A program made the position numbers and the translations under genes. The notes below the pieces were generated by a model that had not been told where the DNA came from, searched no databases, and was given only the letters and a program-made list of their open reading frames with translations. This document shows positions 44,623 to 53,991 of a stretch of DNA of 64,000 bases, piece after piece; position 1 is the first letter of the stretch, and the number at the start of each line of letters is the position of its first letter. Source of the stretch: Lewinellaceae bacterium (GTDB taxonomy: Bacteria > Bacteroidota > Bacteroidia > Chitinophagales > Saprospiraceae); the NCBI GenBank assembly GCA_016716135.1, contig JADJWX010000002.1, positions 186,001 through 250,000 on the forward strand, read 5' to 3'.

Positions 44623-44708
44623 TAGAAAAAATGGTTTAACCCGCCCATACAACAGGCGGGGGCTCCGTGCATCCTACGAACGATGTGGAGCGGTTTACGA
44701 TTGAGGCG

Positions 44709-44739
44709 CAAAGGTAGGGGGTGGAGGGCAAAGGGCAAA
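44709..44739 (-). promoter_or_regulatory. Bacteroidota-type promoter for thrS
   Basis: On the minus strand, TTTG (44739-44736), 19 nt, then TACCTTTG (44716-44709), a full match to the TTTG-N19-21-TAnnTTTG pattern. The predicted start of transcription is about 80 nt before the thrS ATG. Confidence 0.6.
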
Positions 44740-44754
44740 AGGGCGGAGGGCGAA

Positions 44755-44998
44755 GGGCAAACGCATCAAAATCGCCCCGGATGGGCGGCATCTCGGTAGT
44801 ATTGGCCCAATGATTGGCAGTTTCTGGCCCGGCGGGCCGGTATTACACGATTTTTATATGCCCAATAGTGGCCCGCTGGGCCACGGTAAACACGACTGGT
44901 CACAATTGCTACCGAGATGCCGGCCCGCCGGGCCGTTTTTTTGTGGGTATCAGGCAATTATTGAACATTTTTGATGCGTATGCCCTGAGGGGGGAGGG
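44755..44998. mobile_element. MITE-like element, copy B (inverted relative to 20035-20280)
   Basis: Core 44755-44985 (231 bp) with ends GGGCAAACGCATCAAAA and TTTTTGATGCGTATGCCC. It is about 97% identical to copy A in reverse orientation, with two one-base indels and a handful of substitutions. Shared sequence continues on the right (TGAGGGGGGAGGG) to about 44998. The only open frames in it are those formed by its palindromes. Confidence 0.8.
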
Positions 44999-45045
44999 GA
45001 GATAAAATCCTGTCTTTGCCCGGAATGTTGCAGGGGGGACCCTTA

Positions 45046-45369
45046 GGGCAGACGCATTAAAATATAACTGACCTCGGAGAGGTCGAATCAGTGTCGAATT
45101 ATTTGACCGTAACACAAATTCGACCTCTCGGGGGGCGGAAGACAACCACCCCGGGAGGAACATTGCCTCGCCCCCACCCGGTTTCCCCCCCTGTTTTATT
45201 TAAGCGTCATCCGAGCGTGCAGCGCAGGGATGCTAAAAGCCAAATGCTTACCACAAATATTACCAATCATTGCACGCCGGTACCGAGGTCGTGAATCACG
45301 TCTTGTTCGATCCTTTTCTACAAATATTCGACCTCTCCGAGGTCGCTCGAGAATTTAATGCGTTTGCCC
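45046..45369. mobile_element. Composite element: same termini, GACCTCGGAGAGGTC interior
   Basis: 324 bp with ends GGGCAGACGCATTAAAA and TTAATGCGTTTGCCC, matching the termini of the neighbouring MITE. The interior is instead related to the palindromic elements at 3214-3374 and 53822-53938: GACCTCGGAGAGGTC at 45070-45084, a degenerate unit near 45122, and TCTACAAATATT with GACCTCTCCGAGGTC ending at 45344. The middle (45150-45300) is unrelated. This looks like one repeat type carried within the ends of another. Confidence 0.65.
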
Positions 45370-45481
45370 TGGGGGGGGCCTTGCGGTCGCCCGGTTTTAT
45401 AATTCTCGCCCACCTTTATAATTGGAAAAGAAAATTTGACATAAAAATTTGTTTGCCCCGATATCGCCCGAACTCGACAGA

Positions 45482-46114
45482 TTAACCGGTGCCATAAATA
45501 TCCCGCAAGCGAATTACAGTTTGCTCCACGGTAAACTGGTCGGCCAATGAATTGAAATGCGTTTCCAGCCATTGATCCGTTTCTTCCAGGCGTTCGAACA
45601 GGAGCACTTCCGGCCGCTCCGTTTCGAGAAAAAGGATATGGCGCAGGCCCGGGATCTTTTTGTAGCAGGGCAATTTGTCCCCAAAATCGTATACCCGCGT
45701 ATTTTTTGACAACACTTCAAACAGCAGCACCGGCGTCAGTTCGGCGTTCATGCCGGGGCGGTATTCGAACAATTTTGCCGGCTGCGCCACCACGGAGCCG
45801 TCGGGGTTGAACACGGCATGTTCGCAGGCCGGAATGCAGATCGGGCGGTTGCTGTTGTGCACTTTGAAGTCGGGGTTTGACTTTGGGAAAATTGTTTTTA
45901 GCAGATGCAACAATTCTGTCGTCAGGTTACTGTGCGGTTCTGATTCGTAGCTCATGGAGGCGATAATTTCCTGGTTAAAATAATCAACCCGGTATTCGGC
46001 AGCCTCCATGACTTCCCAGAATTCGTCGAACGTGGCCGGGAAACGGAGGATTTCCCCTTTCGAAAGTTCAAAGAGTTCGTCGTTGGTGCGCGGAAATTTT
46101 GTGGATGCAGTCAT
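45482..46114 (-). CDS. Uma2-family (DUF820) putative endonuclease
   Basis: A 210-residue PD-(D/E)XK-fold protein. LRFPATFDEFWEVMEAAEYRVDYFNQEIIASM gives the N-terminal family block, VFNPDGSVVAQPAKLFEY holds the catalytic-Asp strand region, TPVLLFEVLSKNTRVYDFGDKLPCYKKIPGLRHILFLETERPEVLLF contains the Glu-x-Leu-Ser and the conserved Lys/Tyr. It is a distant paralogue of 16789-17409. It is divergent from the S9 lipoprotein gene. Activity untested. Confidence 0.88.
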   Translation of the reverse strand: MTASTKFPRTNDELFELSKGEILRFPATFDEFWEVMEAAEYRVDYFNQEIIASMSYESEPHSNLTTELLHLLKTIFPKSNPDFKVHNSNRPICIPACEHAVFNPDGSVVAQPAKLFEYRPGMNAELTPVLLFEVLSKNTRVYDFGDKLPCYKKIPGLRHILFLETERPEVLLFERLEETDQWLETHFNSLADQFTVEQTVIRLRDIYGTG

Positions 46115-46272
46115 ACGGTACCGGCTCTGGCTGGCTATGAATCTATTGGGAACTCAACAAAAATACGAAATATTTGGCATCTTCGCATGCTACCAAAGCC
46201 CGCTGTTTACCGCCAATTATTACGTCAATTAACTGCTGGACCCTGTCGCATTTTCCACTTAAAAACACAACC

Positions 46273-48180
46273 ATGAAACAATTGCTTTTACCTGCCCTTG
46301 CCCTGTTTTTACTAGTTGCCTGCGGCGAAAACAAACCCGCGCCGCCAAAAAAAATCGAACAGTACGCCATCGAACAGTTTTACCAAACCAAACGCATCGG
46401 CTCCGGTATGTGGTCGGAAGACGAAACCCGCCTGCTTTACCACAGCGACGAATCCGGCATTTTCAACCTCTACGAAGTCAACGTGGCCGACGACGGCAAA
46501 TCAAAAGCGCTCACCCAGTCGACCGCAGAATCGTATTTCGCGATCGACTACGTGCCGGGAACCAACGACGTGCTCTACTATGCCGACAAAGGCGGCAACG
46601 AAAACGACCATCTCTACCTGCTCAAGCCCGACGGTTCCAGCCAGGACCTCACACCCGGCGGAAAGGAAAAAGCCGGGTTTATGGAATGGACGTCGGACAA
46701 AAAAGCCTTTTTCTACCAGTCCAATGTGCGCGACCCGAAGTATTTCGACGTGTACCGGATGGACGTGGGCGACTGGAAATCCACGCTGGTGTACCAAAAC
46801 AACGACGGCTACGCACTGGGCGACATATCGCGCGACGGGGATTACCTGACCCTGGCCAAAGTGATTACGCGCACCGAAAATCAGCTGTTCCTATGTGCCT
46901 TGACAACCGGAAATCTTACCGAAATATCCGAGGCGGACAAACCAGGCGCGTACCAGTCGTCCGGGTTTGGTGCCGACGGGAAGGCACTGTACTACACCAC
47001 CGACGCCGACAAGGAATTCAAGTACCTGATGCGGTACGACATTGCCGGCAACAGTCGCGAAAAAGCCTTCGAAACCAACTGGGATGTCATGTACAGTTAT
47101 CAATCTGAAAAGGGCAAATACCAGGTGATCGGCATCAATGAAGACGGCAAGAACAAGGTGATTGTCCGCGACGCTGCCGGTAAGGACGTTGCTTTTCCCG
47201 AAATCCCCGACGGAGATATAACCGGGGTAAATATTTCGCCCAGCGAAAAAAATATGCGCCTTACCGTAGGCAGTTCCAAAGCGCCCAGCGACCTGTACGC
47301 CTACAATTTTGAAAGCCGCGAACTCAAATGCCTGACCAATTCGCTAAACCCTGAAATCGATCCGGACAACCTCGTTTCCGCAGCAGTTGTCCGGTACAAA
47401 TCGTTCGACGGCCTCGAAATTCCGGCCATTTACTACAAACCCCTGACGGCCTCTGCCGATTCCAAAGTGCCGGCGCTGGTGTGGGTACACGGCGGCCCGG
47501 GCGGCCAGTCGCGCGTAGGGTACAGCGCACTGATCCAGTACCTCGTCAACCATGGCTATGCGGTACTTGCCGTCAATAACCGGGGCAGCAGCGGTTACGG
47601 AAAAACCTTTTTTAAACTGGACGACCGGAACCACGGCGACAAGGATCTCAAGGACTGCATTTACGGCAAGAAGTACCTGCAAACCCTGGACTATATCGAC
47701 GCCGAACGTATCGGCATTATCGGCGGCTCCTACGGCGGTTACATGACGATGGCGGCCATGGCGTTTACCCCCGACGAGTTCAACGTAGGCGTCAACCTGT
47801 TCGGCGTGACCAACTGGATTCGCACCCTGCGCTCCATTCCGGCCTATTGGGAAGCCGGGCGAAAAGGGCTGTATGCCGAGTTGGGCGACCCGTATAGCGC
47901 TGATTCGGTGCGCCTGCACGAAATTTCCCCGCTGTTCCACGCCGAACGCATCAAAAATCCGGTGATGGTGCTGCAAGGCGCCAACGACCCACGCGTACTC
48001 CAGGTGGAAAGCGATGAAATCGTGGCCGCCATGCGGGAAAACAAGGTGCCGGTGGAATACGTGGTGTTCCCCGACGAGGGGCATGGTTTTATAAAAAAAG
48101 AAAACCAGATCAAAGGCTACGGCCAGGTGCTCCATTTTCTGGATACGCATTTGAAAGCGCCGGTAGATCTGAAACAATGA
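46273..48180 (+). CDS. S9 prolyl-oligopeptidase family lipoprotein
   Basis: A 635-residue protein starting at MKQLLLPALALFLLVAC, a lipoprotein signal with the lipidated Cys17. A seven-bladed propeller (about 30-370) precedes an alpha/beta hydrolase: Ser486 in GGSYGGYM, Asp572 in GANDPRV and His604 in DEGHGF. It resembles acylaminoacyl-peptidase or dipeptidyl peptidase 5-like enzymes (S9C/S9A) that cut short peptides. It is a second S9 peptidase in the window, membrane-tethered in the periplasm or outer membrane. Confidence 0.92.
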   Translation: MKQLLLPALALFLLVACGENKPAPPKKIEQYAIEQFYQTKRIGSGMWSEDETRLLYHSDESGIFNLYEVNVADDGKSKALTQSTAESYFAIDYVPGTNDVLYYADKGGNENDHLYLLKPDGSSQDLTPGGKEKAGFMEWTSDKKAFFYQSNVRDPKYFDVYRMDVGDWKSTLVYQNNDGYALGDISRDGDYLTLAKVITRTENQLFLCALTTGNLTEISEADKPGAYQSSGFGADGKALYYTTDADKEFKYLMRYDIAGNSREKAFETNWDVMYSYQSEKGKYQVIGINEDGKNKVIVRDAAGKDVAFPEIPDGDITGVNISPSEKNMRLTVGSSKAPSDLYAYNFESRELKCLTNSLNPEIDPDNLVSAAVVRYKSFDGLEIPAIYYKPLTASADSKVPALVWVHGGPGGQSRVGYSALIQYLVNHGYAVLAVNNRGSSGYGKTFFKLDDRNHGDKDLKDCIYGKKYLQTLDYIDAERIGIIGGSYGGYMTMAAMAFTPDEFNVGVNLFGVTNWIRTLRSIPAYWEAGRKGLYAELGDPYSADSVRLHEISPLFHAERIKNPVMVLQGANDPRVLQVESDEIVAAMRENKVPVEYVVFPDEGHGFIKKENQIKGYGQVLHFLDTHLKAPVDLKQ

Positions 48181-48262
48181 TTGTAGCACAAGTCCATTGA
48201 ACATGATATCGAATAGGGGAAAAATATGTCAGGCCATCCCCTACTTGCCATGTCGGAGCGCA

Positions 48263-48472
48263 GTGAGGCGGTGACTACACGAATAGCGTCGCAATTTAAG
48301 AAATAAAGGTAGGTGCACTTTTCAAATTTTGACTTTTCAAATTGAACTTTTGATTTCTCCAAGCGCAATATCAGTTGGGAAGTCCTTTAGGTCATAATTT
48401 GAAAATTCTAAAGTGTGCGACCTACCCAAATGGTTACTATTGACTACATTATGCAAGCAGACTCCGCGTCAC
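48263..48472. mobile_element. MITE-like element, GTGAGGCGGTGACT ends, copy 2 (diverged)
   Basis: It begins GTGAGGCGGTGACTACACGA and ends near GACTCCGCGTCAC. The interior follows the copy at 29543-29783 block by block (AATTTAAGAAAT, GGTAGGTGCACTTTTCAAAT, GAACTTTTGA, GCAATATCAGTT, ACCTACCCAAAT) but with many changes and about 30 bp less. The terminal repeats no longer pair well, so it is an old copy. Confidence 0.65.
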
Positions 48473-48616
48473 TACAGCCCGATGGAAACACCCTGGATGT
48501 AAAAATTTTAAAGTCTCCGGCAGCACGCCGGATGTACTAAAATCGCGTTTTTTACGGTTATAGATATTCAAACTGCCGCAGCTGTCCGTTCCAACCTGAA
48601 TCGAATCATTACACGT

Positions 48617-49060
48617 ATGCTTCAGCACTTTCTGTTCTGTTTGATTTTATTGCCCCTCCAGCATCTCAACGCGCAACAAACGCCTGCAGCGGTACCCTCG
48701 CCCATTGGCACCTGGCGTACTACCGACGACGAAACCGGCGAAGTCAAAAGCCATATCCGCATTTTTGAAAAAGACGGGCAGCAGTTCGGAAAAATCGTCA
48801 AACTCATGCGGGAAAACCTCAATCATTTGTGCGACAAATGCGACGGCGAACGCAAAAACAAGCCTGTCCTGAACATGGTCATTATTGAAAACATGGCCTA
48901 TTCCGATGGGCACTGGCAGGGCGGCCGCGTGTTGTACCCCAGGGAAGGCAAGTGGTACAAACTGAAGTACTGGCTCCAGCCCGGCAATGCAAACTGCCTG
49001 GTCATGCGCGGCTACCTCGGACCGTTTTACCGCACGCAGTACTGGCACCGGGTGGAATAA
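48617..49060 (+). CDS. Secreted DUF2147 protein
   Basis: A 147-residue protein with a signal peptide (MLQHFLFCLILLPLQHLNAQ). The DUF2147 pattern is clear: PIGTWRTTDDETGEVKSHIRIFEKDGQQFGKIV, the CDKC pair, NMVIIENMAYSDGHWQGGRVLYPREGKWYKLKYWL and MRGYLGPFYRTQYWHRVE. Small periplasmic beta-sandwich proteins of this family have no assigned biochemical role. A weak hairpin follows at about 49066-49100. Confidence 0.88.
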   Translation: MLQHFLFCLILLPLQHLNAQQTPAAVPSPIGTWRTTDDETGEVKSHIRIFEKDGQQFGKIVKLMRENLNHLCDKCDGERKNKPVLNMVIIENMAYSDGHWQGGRVLYPREGKWYKLKYWLQPGNANCLVMRGYLGPFYRTQYWHRVE

Positions 49061-49298
49061 AAAACAAAGACCCGGATGATCATCATCACCCGAGCCTTTA
49101 AATCAAAACACGCTTCAATTTTAAGCGAATGCCTGAGGCTGCTTTCATTTGGATCAGGCAGGCTTATAAAAAGGTTTTTGGGGCTTTTGCTCCATTTGGA
49201 TATTTGTTCAAGCCGGTTAGCGTGCTCGCGCTTACGGGCATTAGACGAAAGCCGCGTGCGGAACATCATCAGGTTTTCAAAAAAAATTCCAGAAAGAT

Positions 49299-50291
49299 TT
49301 ACGGCGCCACCGGAACGTCGAGGAGTGCCTCGATAGCCGGCCCCGGTTTTTCCAGAAAAACAAGCGCGTGCTCGCGCACGTCGTCTACCACATTTGCGGG
49401 GTAAACAAAGGCGCGGTCGCGAAAAAGTTCGCGCAATTCGGCGGCATCCAGGGCAGTGATCTTCCCGGCATACTGCTCTGCTTTTTCAAAGCAATACTGC
49501 AGGCGATCGAGCAAAAACTGGAAATCCCTGATCCAGATCACGGTATTTTCGGGCAAGACCCGGAAAAGCGACACTTTTTGGTCCTGCCGGAAACGCGTGT
49601 TCAGGTTGGGCACGATCTGCATCCGGCTGATCGACTGTTTGGATAACTGGGTCAGGGGGTCGAAGGTGCGGATGCTTTCCACCTCGTCGTCGAACAGTTC
49701 GATCCGGTAGGGCAACTCGTTTCCGAAGGAAAATAAATCCAGAATGCCGCCGCGAATGCTGAACTGGCCGGGTTCGTACACAAAATCGGTGCGTTCAAAC
49801 CCGTATTCGACCAGTACCTGGATGACAAAATCGACGTCGAGTTTTTCTTCCCGGGCAACCTCGATCCTGCTTTGGGCAAGCACCTCCGGCGACACAACTT
49901 TTTCGAAAAGGGCCTCCGGGTAGGTGATTATGACCCCGCCTGCGGAAGCGGCGCCCAGCCGGCTCACTACCTCGCTGCGCTGCAAGGTTTGGGTTGGGTT
50001 CAGGACGTCAAAAACGGCCGGCCGCTTGAAGCTGTCCGGGAAAAAATGTACGGTATCGGTCGGTAAAATGCCTTGCAGATCATTCAACAGGTAGGCTGCT
50101 TCTTCTTTGCTTTCGGCTATGTACAGGCCGGTGGGCGCCGACCCGGAAGCGGCTGCCAGCACAAACGCGAACTGCGCACCCATAAGCCCGGCAAGGTGTA
50201 CGCGGGCATGGGGCTGTTGGATCGCCTTTGAAAGTTGGACTACGGCTGGATGTTCGCGGTAGCGCTCGAGGAGGTGGCCGGTGTTGCTCAC
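49299..50291 (-). pseudogene. mfd: Transcription-repair coupling factor Mfd, N-terminal fragment
   Basis: 330 residues corresponding to the UvrB-homology module of Mfd: LAGLMGAQFAFVLAAASGSAPTGLYIAESKEEAAYLLNDL, VITYPEALFEKVVSPEVL, FVYEPGQFSIRGGILDLFSFGNELPYRIELFDDEVESIRTFDPLTQLS. Intact Mfd has about 1100 residues, with an RNA-polymerase-binding domain and a RecG-like translocase. None of this follows: the frame stops at 49299 and the 238 nt beyond show no Mfd sequence in any frame. The gene starts with GTG at 50291, 5 nt after a TACCTTTG box (50303-50296). It is a truncated remnant or half of a rearranged gene. Confidence 0.85.
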
Positions 50292-50295
50292 GCGG

Positions 50296-50303
50296 CAAAG
50301 GTA
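50296..50303 (-). promoter_or_regulatory. TAccTTTG -7 box just before the mfd start
   Basis: TACCTTTG on the minus strand, ending 4 nt before the GTG. A transcript from it would be leaderless or start inside the gene. No TTTG is at the usual distance. Confidence 0.35.
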
Positions 50304-50488
50304 GGGAGGCTATTGGGAAAATTATTGCAGGCGGTTGTCTTCCAGCAATTCTTTCCGTTCAATTGTACTTTCAGGATGGTTTAATCCAAAAATTCCGATA
50401 CTTGCACGGCAACCGGCTCCGTCCGTCGTGCGAACGCCTTTGTTTTCTTTCCCAAAACCGAGAAGATCAAGACGAACGCTAAACGCTC

Positions 50489-52591
50489 ATGGCGCGCAAG
50501 AAAAAATTTCGCTCTTCCAACCAGCCTGCATCCAGCCAGGCGCCGGTTTCTCCTGTTAAACCATCGGACAAGGGGCTGCACGCACCCGTACCCCCATCGG
50601 ATACCCTGCTTCCGGGCAACCGGCAGGCGCTTATCCTGTTGCTGATCTTGTTGGCTGCCGGCTTGCTGATCCGTGCGCTGAATTTGTCTGAACTCAGCCT
50701 CTGGATGGATGAATACGTGCACGTAATGCGTGCCAAACACTTTCTCGAAGACGGCGACCCGCTGCTCACCGACGACAACAACGGCATATTGCTGACGCTG
50801 ACACTGCTGCCGGGTTTTGCCCTGTTCGATTCATCGGTGTTCTGGGCGCGGTTTCCCAGTGTGTTGTTCGGGCTGGGGCTGATTTACGTTGTTTATCGTT
50901 TGGGCGCGCACATGTTCAACCGCTACGTGGGCCTGTTTGCCGCCGGGGGGGCAACCTTTTCCCTGTACCTGATCTTTTGGTCTCGGGTGTGCCGCAACTA
51001 CGCTCCGCTGGCCGTTTTTTATGCGTTGCTGGGTTTGCTTTTCCTGCAAACTTTTGAACTGCAACCCGACCCGAACGGGCAAGATCGCTAGACCCGCCTG
51101 GGGCTGTCGCGCCGGCATGTGTTGCTGTTTCCGGTGGTGGGCGTGCTGGCCTTGCTGTCGCACCAACTCACGTTTTTTCTGGTTTTTACCCTTGCCATCT
51201 ACAGTATGCTACGGCTGGCAGGGAGTTTCTGGACGGCTGGGCCGGTGGCAGACCGGCGCAAATTTGCCTGGCTGTGCGCGCTGACCATGCCGTTTTTGCT
51301 GGTGGTATTTGTACCGCCGCTGGGCAATGCGTTGAAAAAAGCCCTGGCACCTTTTCTGCTCTCCAATATTGCCGACTGGGCAATCCCGAACTGGCATCGC
51401 CTGGCAGGCTTAACCAAGGCCAAACCATGGGATGCTTTCCACATGTACCACGGGGTGGTGCATTACGACCTCAACTGGTTGTACCTGCCCGCATTGGCAG
51501 GCTTTGCGGCAGCGTTTTGGTTGCGACCCCGGGCAGGGCTTTGGTTGCTTTGCAGTGTTGCCGTGCCTTTTTTGTTACTGAGTTTTGTATTCCGGGAGCC
51601 TTCCCTGCGGCGCTACATGATTTTTATTTATCCCTACTTTTTTATTGCCGCCGGGGTCTTTTTCTATGCCCTTTGGCAATGGTTGCATACGCGGATTTGG
51701 CCGGCGATGCCCCGGCTGGGGAAGCAGTTGCTCCTTGCATTACCCTTTTTGCTATTGTTGTTTAACGCCCATTGGACGGGCATCCAGGATCTGGCGCTGG
51801 CGCGCAAACTGGAAGGGCATATTGTTGACAGTCGTGTGGCCAACTGGTCGTTCACCAATTGGAAAGAGGCTTGCGAATTCGTGGATGCGCAACGCCAACC
51901 CGGCGACCTGCTGATGGCAACCGTGCCCACCGCCGTGTCGTACTACCTCGAACACGAGCCGGTATTGTGGTTCCGGCAAACATATTACGACACGCGTGAA
52001 AAAAAGTACAAACTCCATCAGCCCAATCCCACGGGTGGTCCCAGCGCCGCTTCGGTGGAAGATCTGGTGCGCACGGTGCAGGCAGCACCCCGCGGCTGGT
52101 TGCTGGCCGATTATTACCTGGATAATATTTTTACCGACGAGCGCGCGCTGTTGTGGATGTACCAAAATATGCACTACTACGAGCAGGCATCCTCCGACGG
52201 GAGTGTCATGGTGTTTGGATGGGATCACTCCAAACCCAAACCCGAACGCCAGAACCTGGTGGTAGAACTGGGCCGCGACGACGATAAGATCGAATCCAAG
52301 GAATACCACATGAACCTGCCGCAGAGCCTGTTTTTGCAAAACCAGATCGAGCTGACAGTGCGCACCCGCTGGGTGGATACCAACCGCGAAGCACTGGTGG
52401 TGTTCAATGGCGCAAACGCCGTTTGGCTGCCGCCAAACCAGGGGCCCGGTATCGAAGAAGCAGTGTTGACCCTGCAACCCGAATGGCTCAAGCCGGGCAC
52501 CAACACGATCCAGGTTGTTTACGAAACCAAGCGGCCAAGTGACCCCCGAAAAGGGTTTACACTGTATTTTCTTTCGATAGCAGGGAAATGA
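50489..52591 (+). pseudogene. GT39/ArnT-like membrane glycosyltransferase with in-frame TAG
   Basis: One frame of 700 codons interrupted by a single TAG at 51089-51091. The part before it (200 residues) has a basic, Pro-rich cytosolic start, a first helix (ALILLLILLAAGLLIRALNL), the LSLWMDEYVHVMRAKHF luminal motif with the acidic pair typical of GT-C enzymes, and more helices. The part after it (continuing TRLGLSRRHVLLFPVVGVLALL, with a new Met at 51119) has further helices to about residue 440 and a soluble beta-rich C-terminal domain. The family moves sugars from polyprenyl phosphates. Read-through, mutation or base-call error (for example CAG to TAG) are the options. Confidence 0.82.
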
Positions 52592-52611
52592 GATGATGCC
52601 CGGAGGAGGCT

Positions 52612-52648
52612 TTACTCGTCCTGCGACTTCAAGTCGTAGGACGAGTAA
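52612..52648. terminator. Hairpin between convergent genes
   Basis: TTACTCGTCCTGCGACTT (52612-52629) and AAGTCGTAGGACGAGTAA (52631-52648) pair over 18 bp with one mismatch. It lies between the ends of the glycosyltransferase gene and prfB and is followed on the plus strand by AAAA, so T-rich on the minus strand. It is likely a shared terminator. Confidence 0.55.
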
Positions 52649-52652
52649 AAAA

Positions 52653-53754
52653 CTACTCCTCCACCGGCACCGGATTGCTCTGCCACATCAGGAATGCCTT
52701 CAGAAACCCGTCGAGGTCGCCGTCGAGCACGGCGTCAGGATTGTGCACCTTGTGGCCGGTGCGCAGGTCTTTCACCCAGCGATCGTCGAGTACGTAGGAG
52801 CGAATTTGACTGCCCCATTCGATCTTCGATTTCCCGGCTTCAATTTTATCTTTTTCCTCCTGGCGTTTGCGCAGTTCCAGCTCGTAGAGGCGGCTGCGCA
52901 GCATCTGCATGGCCCGGTCGCGGTTTTGATGCTGGCTGCGTTCGGCCTGGCATTCCACCACAACGCCGGATGGCAGGTGGCGCAGGCGCACGGCCGACTC
53001 CGTCCGGTTGACGTGCTGGCCACCGGCCCCGGAAGCCCGGAACACATCCATCTCGATATCATCGGGCCGGATGTCGATCTGAATGGAATCGTCTTCCACC
53101 AAGGGGTACACAAACACGGCGGCAAACGAGGTCTGGCGTTTGCCCTGCGCATTGAAGGGGCTGATGCGCACCAGGCGGTGCACCCCGTTCTCGCTTTTCA
53201 ACCAGCCGTAGGCATAGGGCCCTACCACTTCGATGCTGGCCGATTTGATGCCGGCTTCTTCGCCGGCTTGCTCGAATAATTCGACGACTTTGAATCCGGC
53301 GCGCTCGGCCCACATGCGGTACATGCGCAGCAGCATCGCTGACCAGTCGCAGGCTTCCGTGCCGCCGGCGCCGGCATTGATGGTCAGCACAGCCGACATT
53401 TCGTCTTCCTTCTTGTTCAGGGTGCTCCGGAATTCTGCATCGGCCAGAATTTCGGCCGTGCGCGCATACTGTGCATCTACCTCTGCTTCCGTGCTCAGGC
53501 CTTCTTTCTGAAATTCGAAGAGCCCTTCGAGGTCGTCCACTTCACGGGCGATGGTGTTGTAATCGTTCACCCAATTCTGGCTGATACCGATCTGGCGCTG
53601 GATGCCTTCGGCGCGTTTGGGGTCGTTCCAAAAATTCGGGTCGAGGGTTTGGCTGGTCAGGTCTTCAATTTCGCGGAGCCGGTTGTCCACGTCAAAGATA
53701 CCTCCTTAAGACCGCCAGTTTGTCCTTCAACTCTTTGAGTTGTTCGCTTGTCAT
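52653..53754 (-). CDS. prfB: Peptide chain release factor 2, with programmed +1 frameshift
   Basis: The full gene starts at ATG 53754 (MTSEQLKELKDKLAVLRRYL), reaches TGA at 53694-53692, and continues in the +1 frame as DVDNRLREIEDL to the end at 52653, giving about 366 residues. The GGQ motif (GAGGQHVNRTESAVR) for peptidyl-tRNA hydrolysis and the SPF tripeptide (VRISPFNAQGK) that reads UGA and UAA stops identify RF2. Start at the internal GTG 53690 would omit the first 22 residues and bypass the autoregulation. Confidence 0.97.
53691..53706 (-). promoter_or_regulatory. prfB autoregulatory frameshift site
   Basis: On the minus strand: AGGAGG-TAT-CTT-TGA-C. This is the classical arrangement: an internal Shine-Dalgarno three bases before the slippery CUU and the in-frame UGA followed by C. 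When RF2 is scarce, the ribosome slips +1 from CUU to UUU and makes full-length RF2. Confidence 0.95.
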
Positions 53755-53821
53755 AACTGGTTATTTTTTTTGGGTTGGAAGGTTTCGGGTTGGAACATGC
53801 GTCCGAATTTTTGGTAAAACA

Positions 53822-53938
53822 GACCTCGGAGAGGTCAAATATTTGTAGAAATGAACCGGCTAAACGTTATCCGACCTCTCCGAGGTCGTCGCACTTTTTT
53901 AAATCCATGATCTACAAAAATTTGACTTCTCCGAAGTC
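53822..53938. repeat. Composite palindromic repeat element, copy 3
   Basis: GACCTCGGAGAGGTC followed by AAATATTTGTAGA (53822-53849), GACCTCTCCGAGGTC (53873-53887), then TCTACAAAAATTT and GACTTCTCCGAAGTC (53911-53938). As in copy 1, outer units face each other, so the 117-bp element is inverted overall. It occupies the gap between prfB and the FKBP gene. Confidence 0.8.
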
Positions 53939-53991
53939 ATTTTGAAAATTCGGGACAACTCCTGTTCTAACCAAACACCTTCTAACCAATT

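Noticed and set aside
43297..44625. 442-codon open frame antisense to thrS
   Set aside because: Shadow of thrS codon bias, with no recognisable motif, and the opposite strand is unequivocal ThrS.
44640..44708. T-box or other riboswitch in the thrS leader
   Set aside because: The leader is only about 80 nt and no specifier stem or T-box core could be found by eye.
49027..49269. 80-codon open frame downstream of the mfd fragment
   Set aside because: I looked for continuation of Mfd or a transposase remnant here, but the peptide resembles neither. Not supported as a gene.
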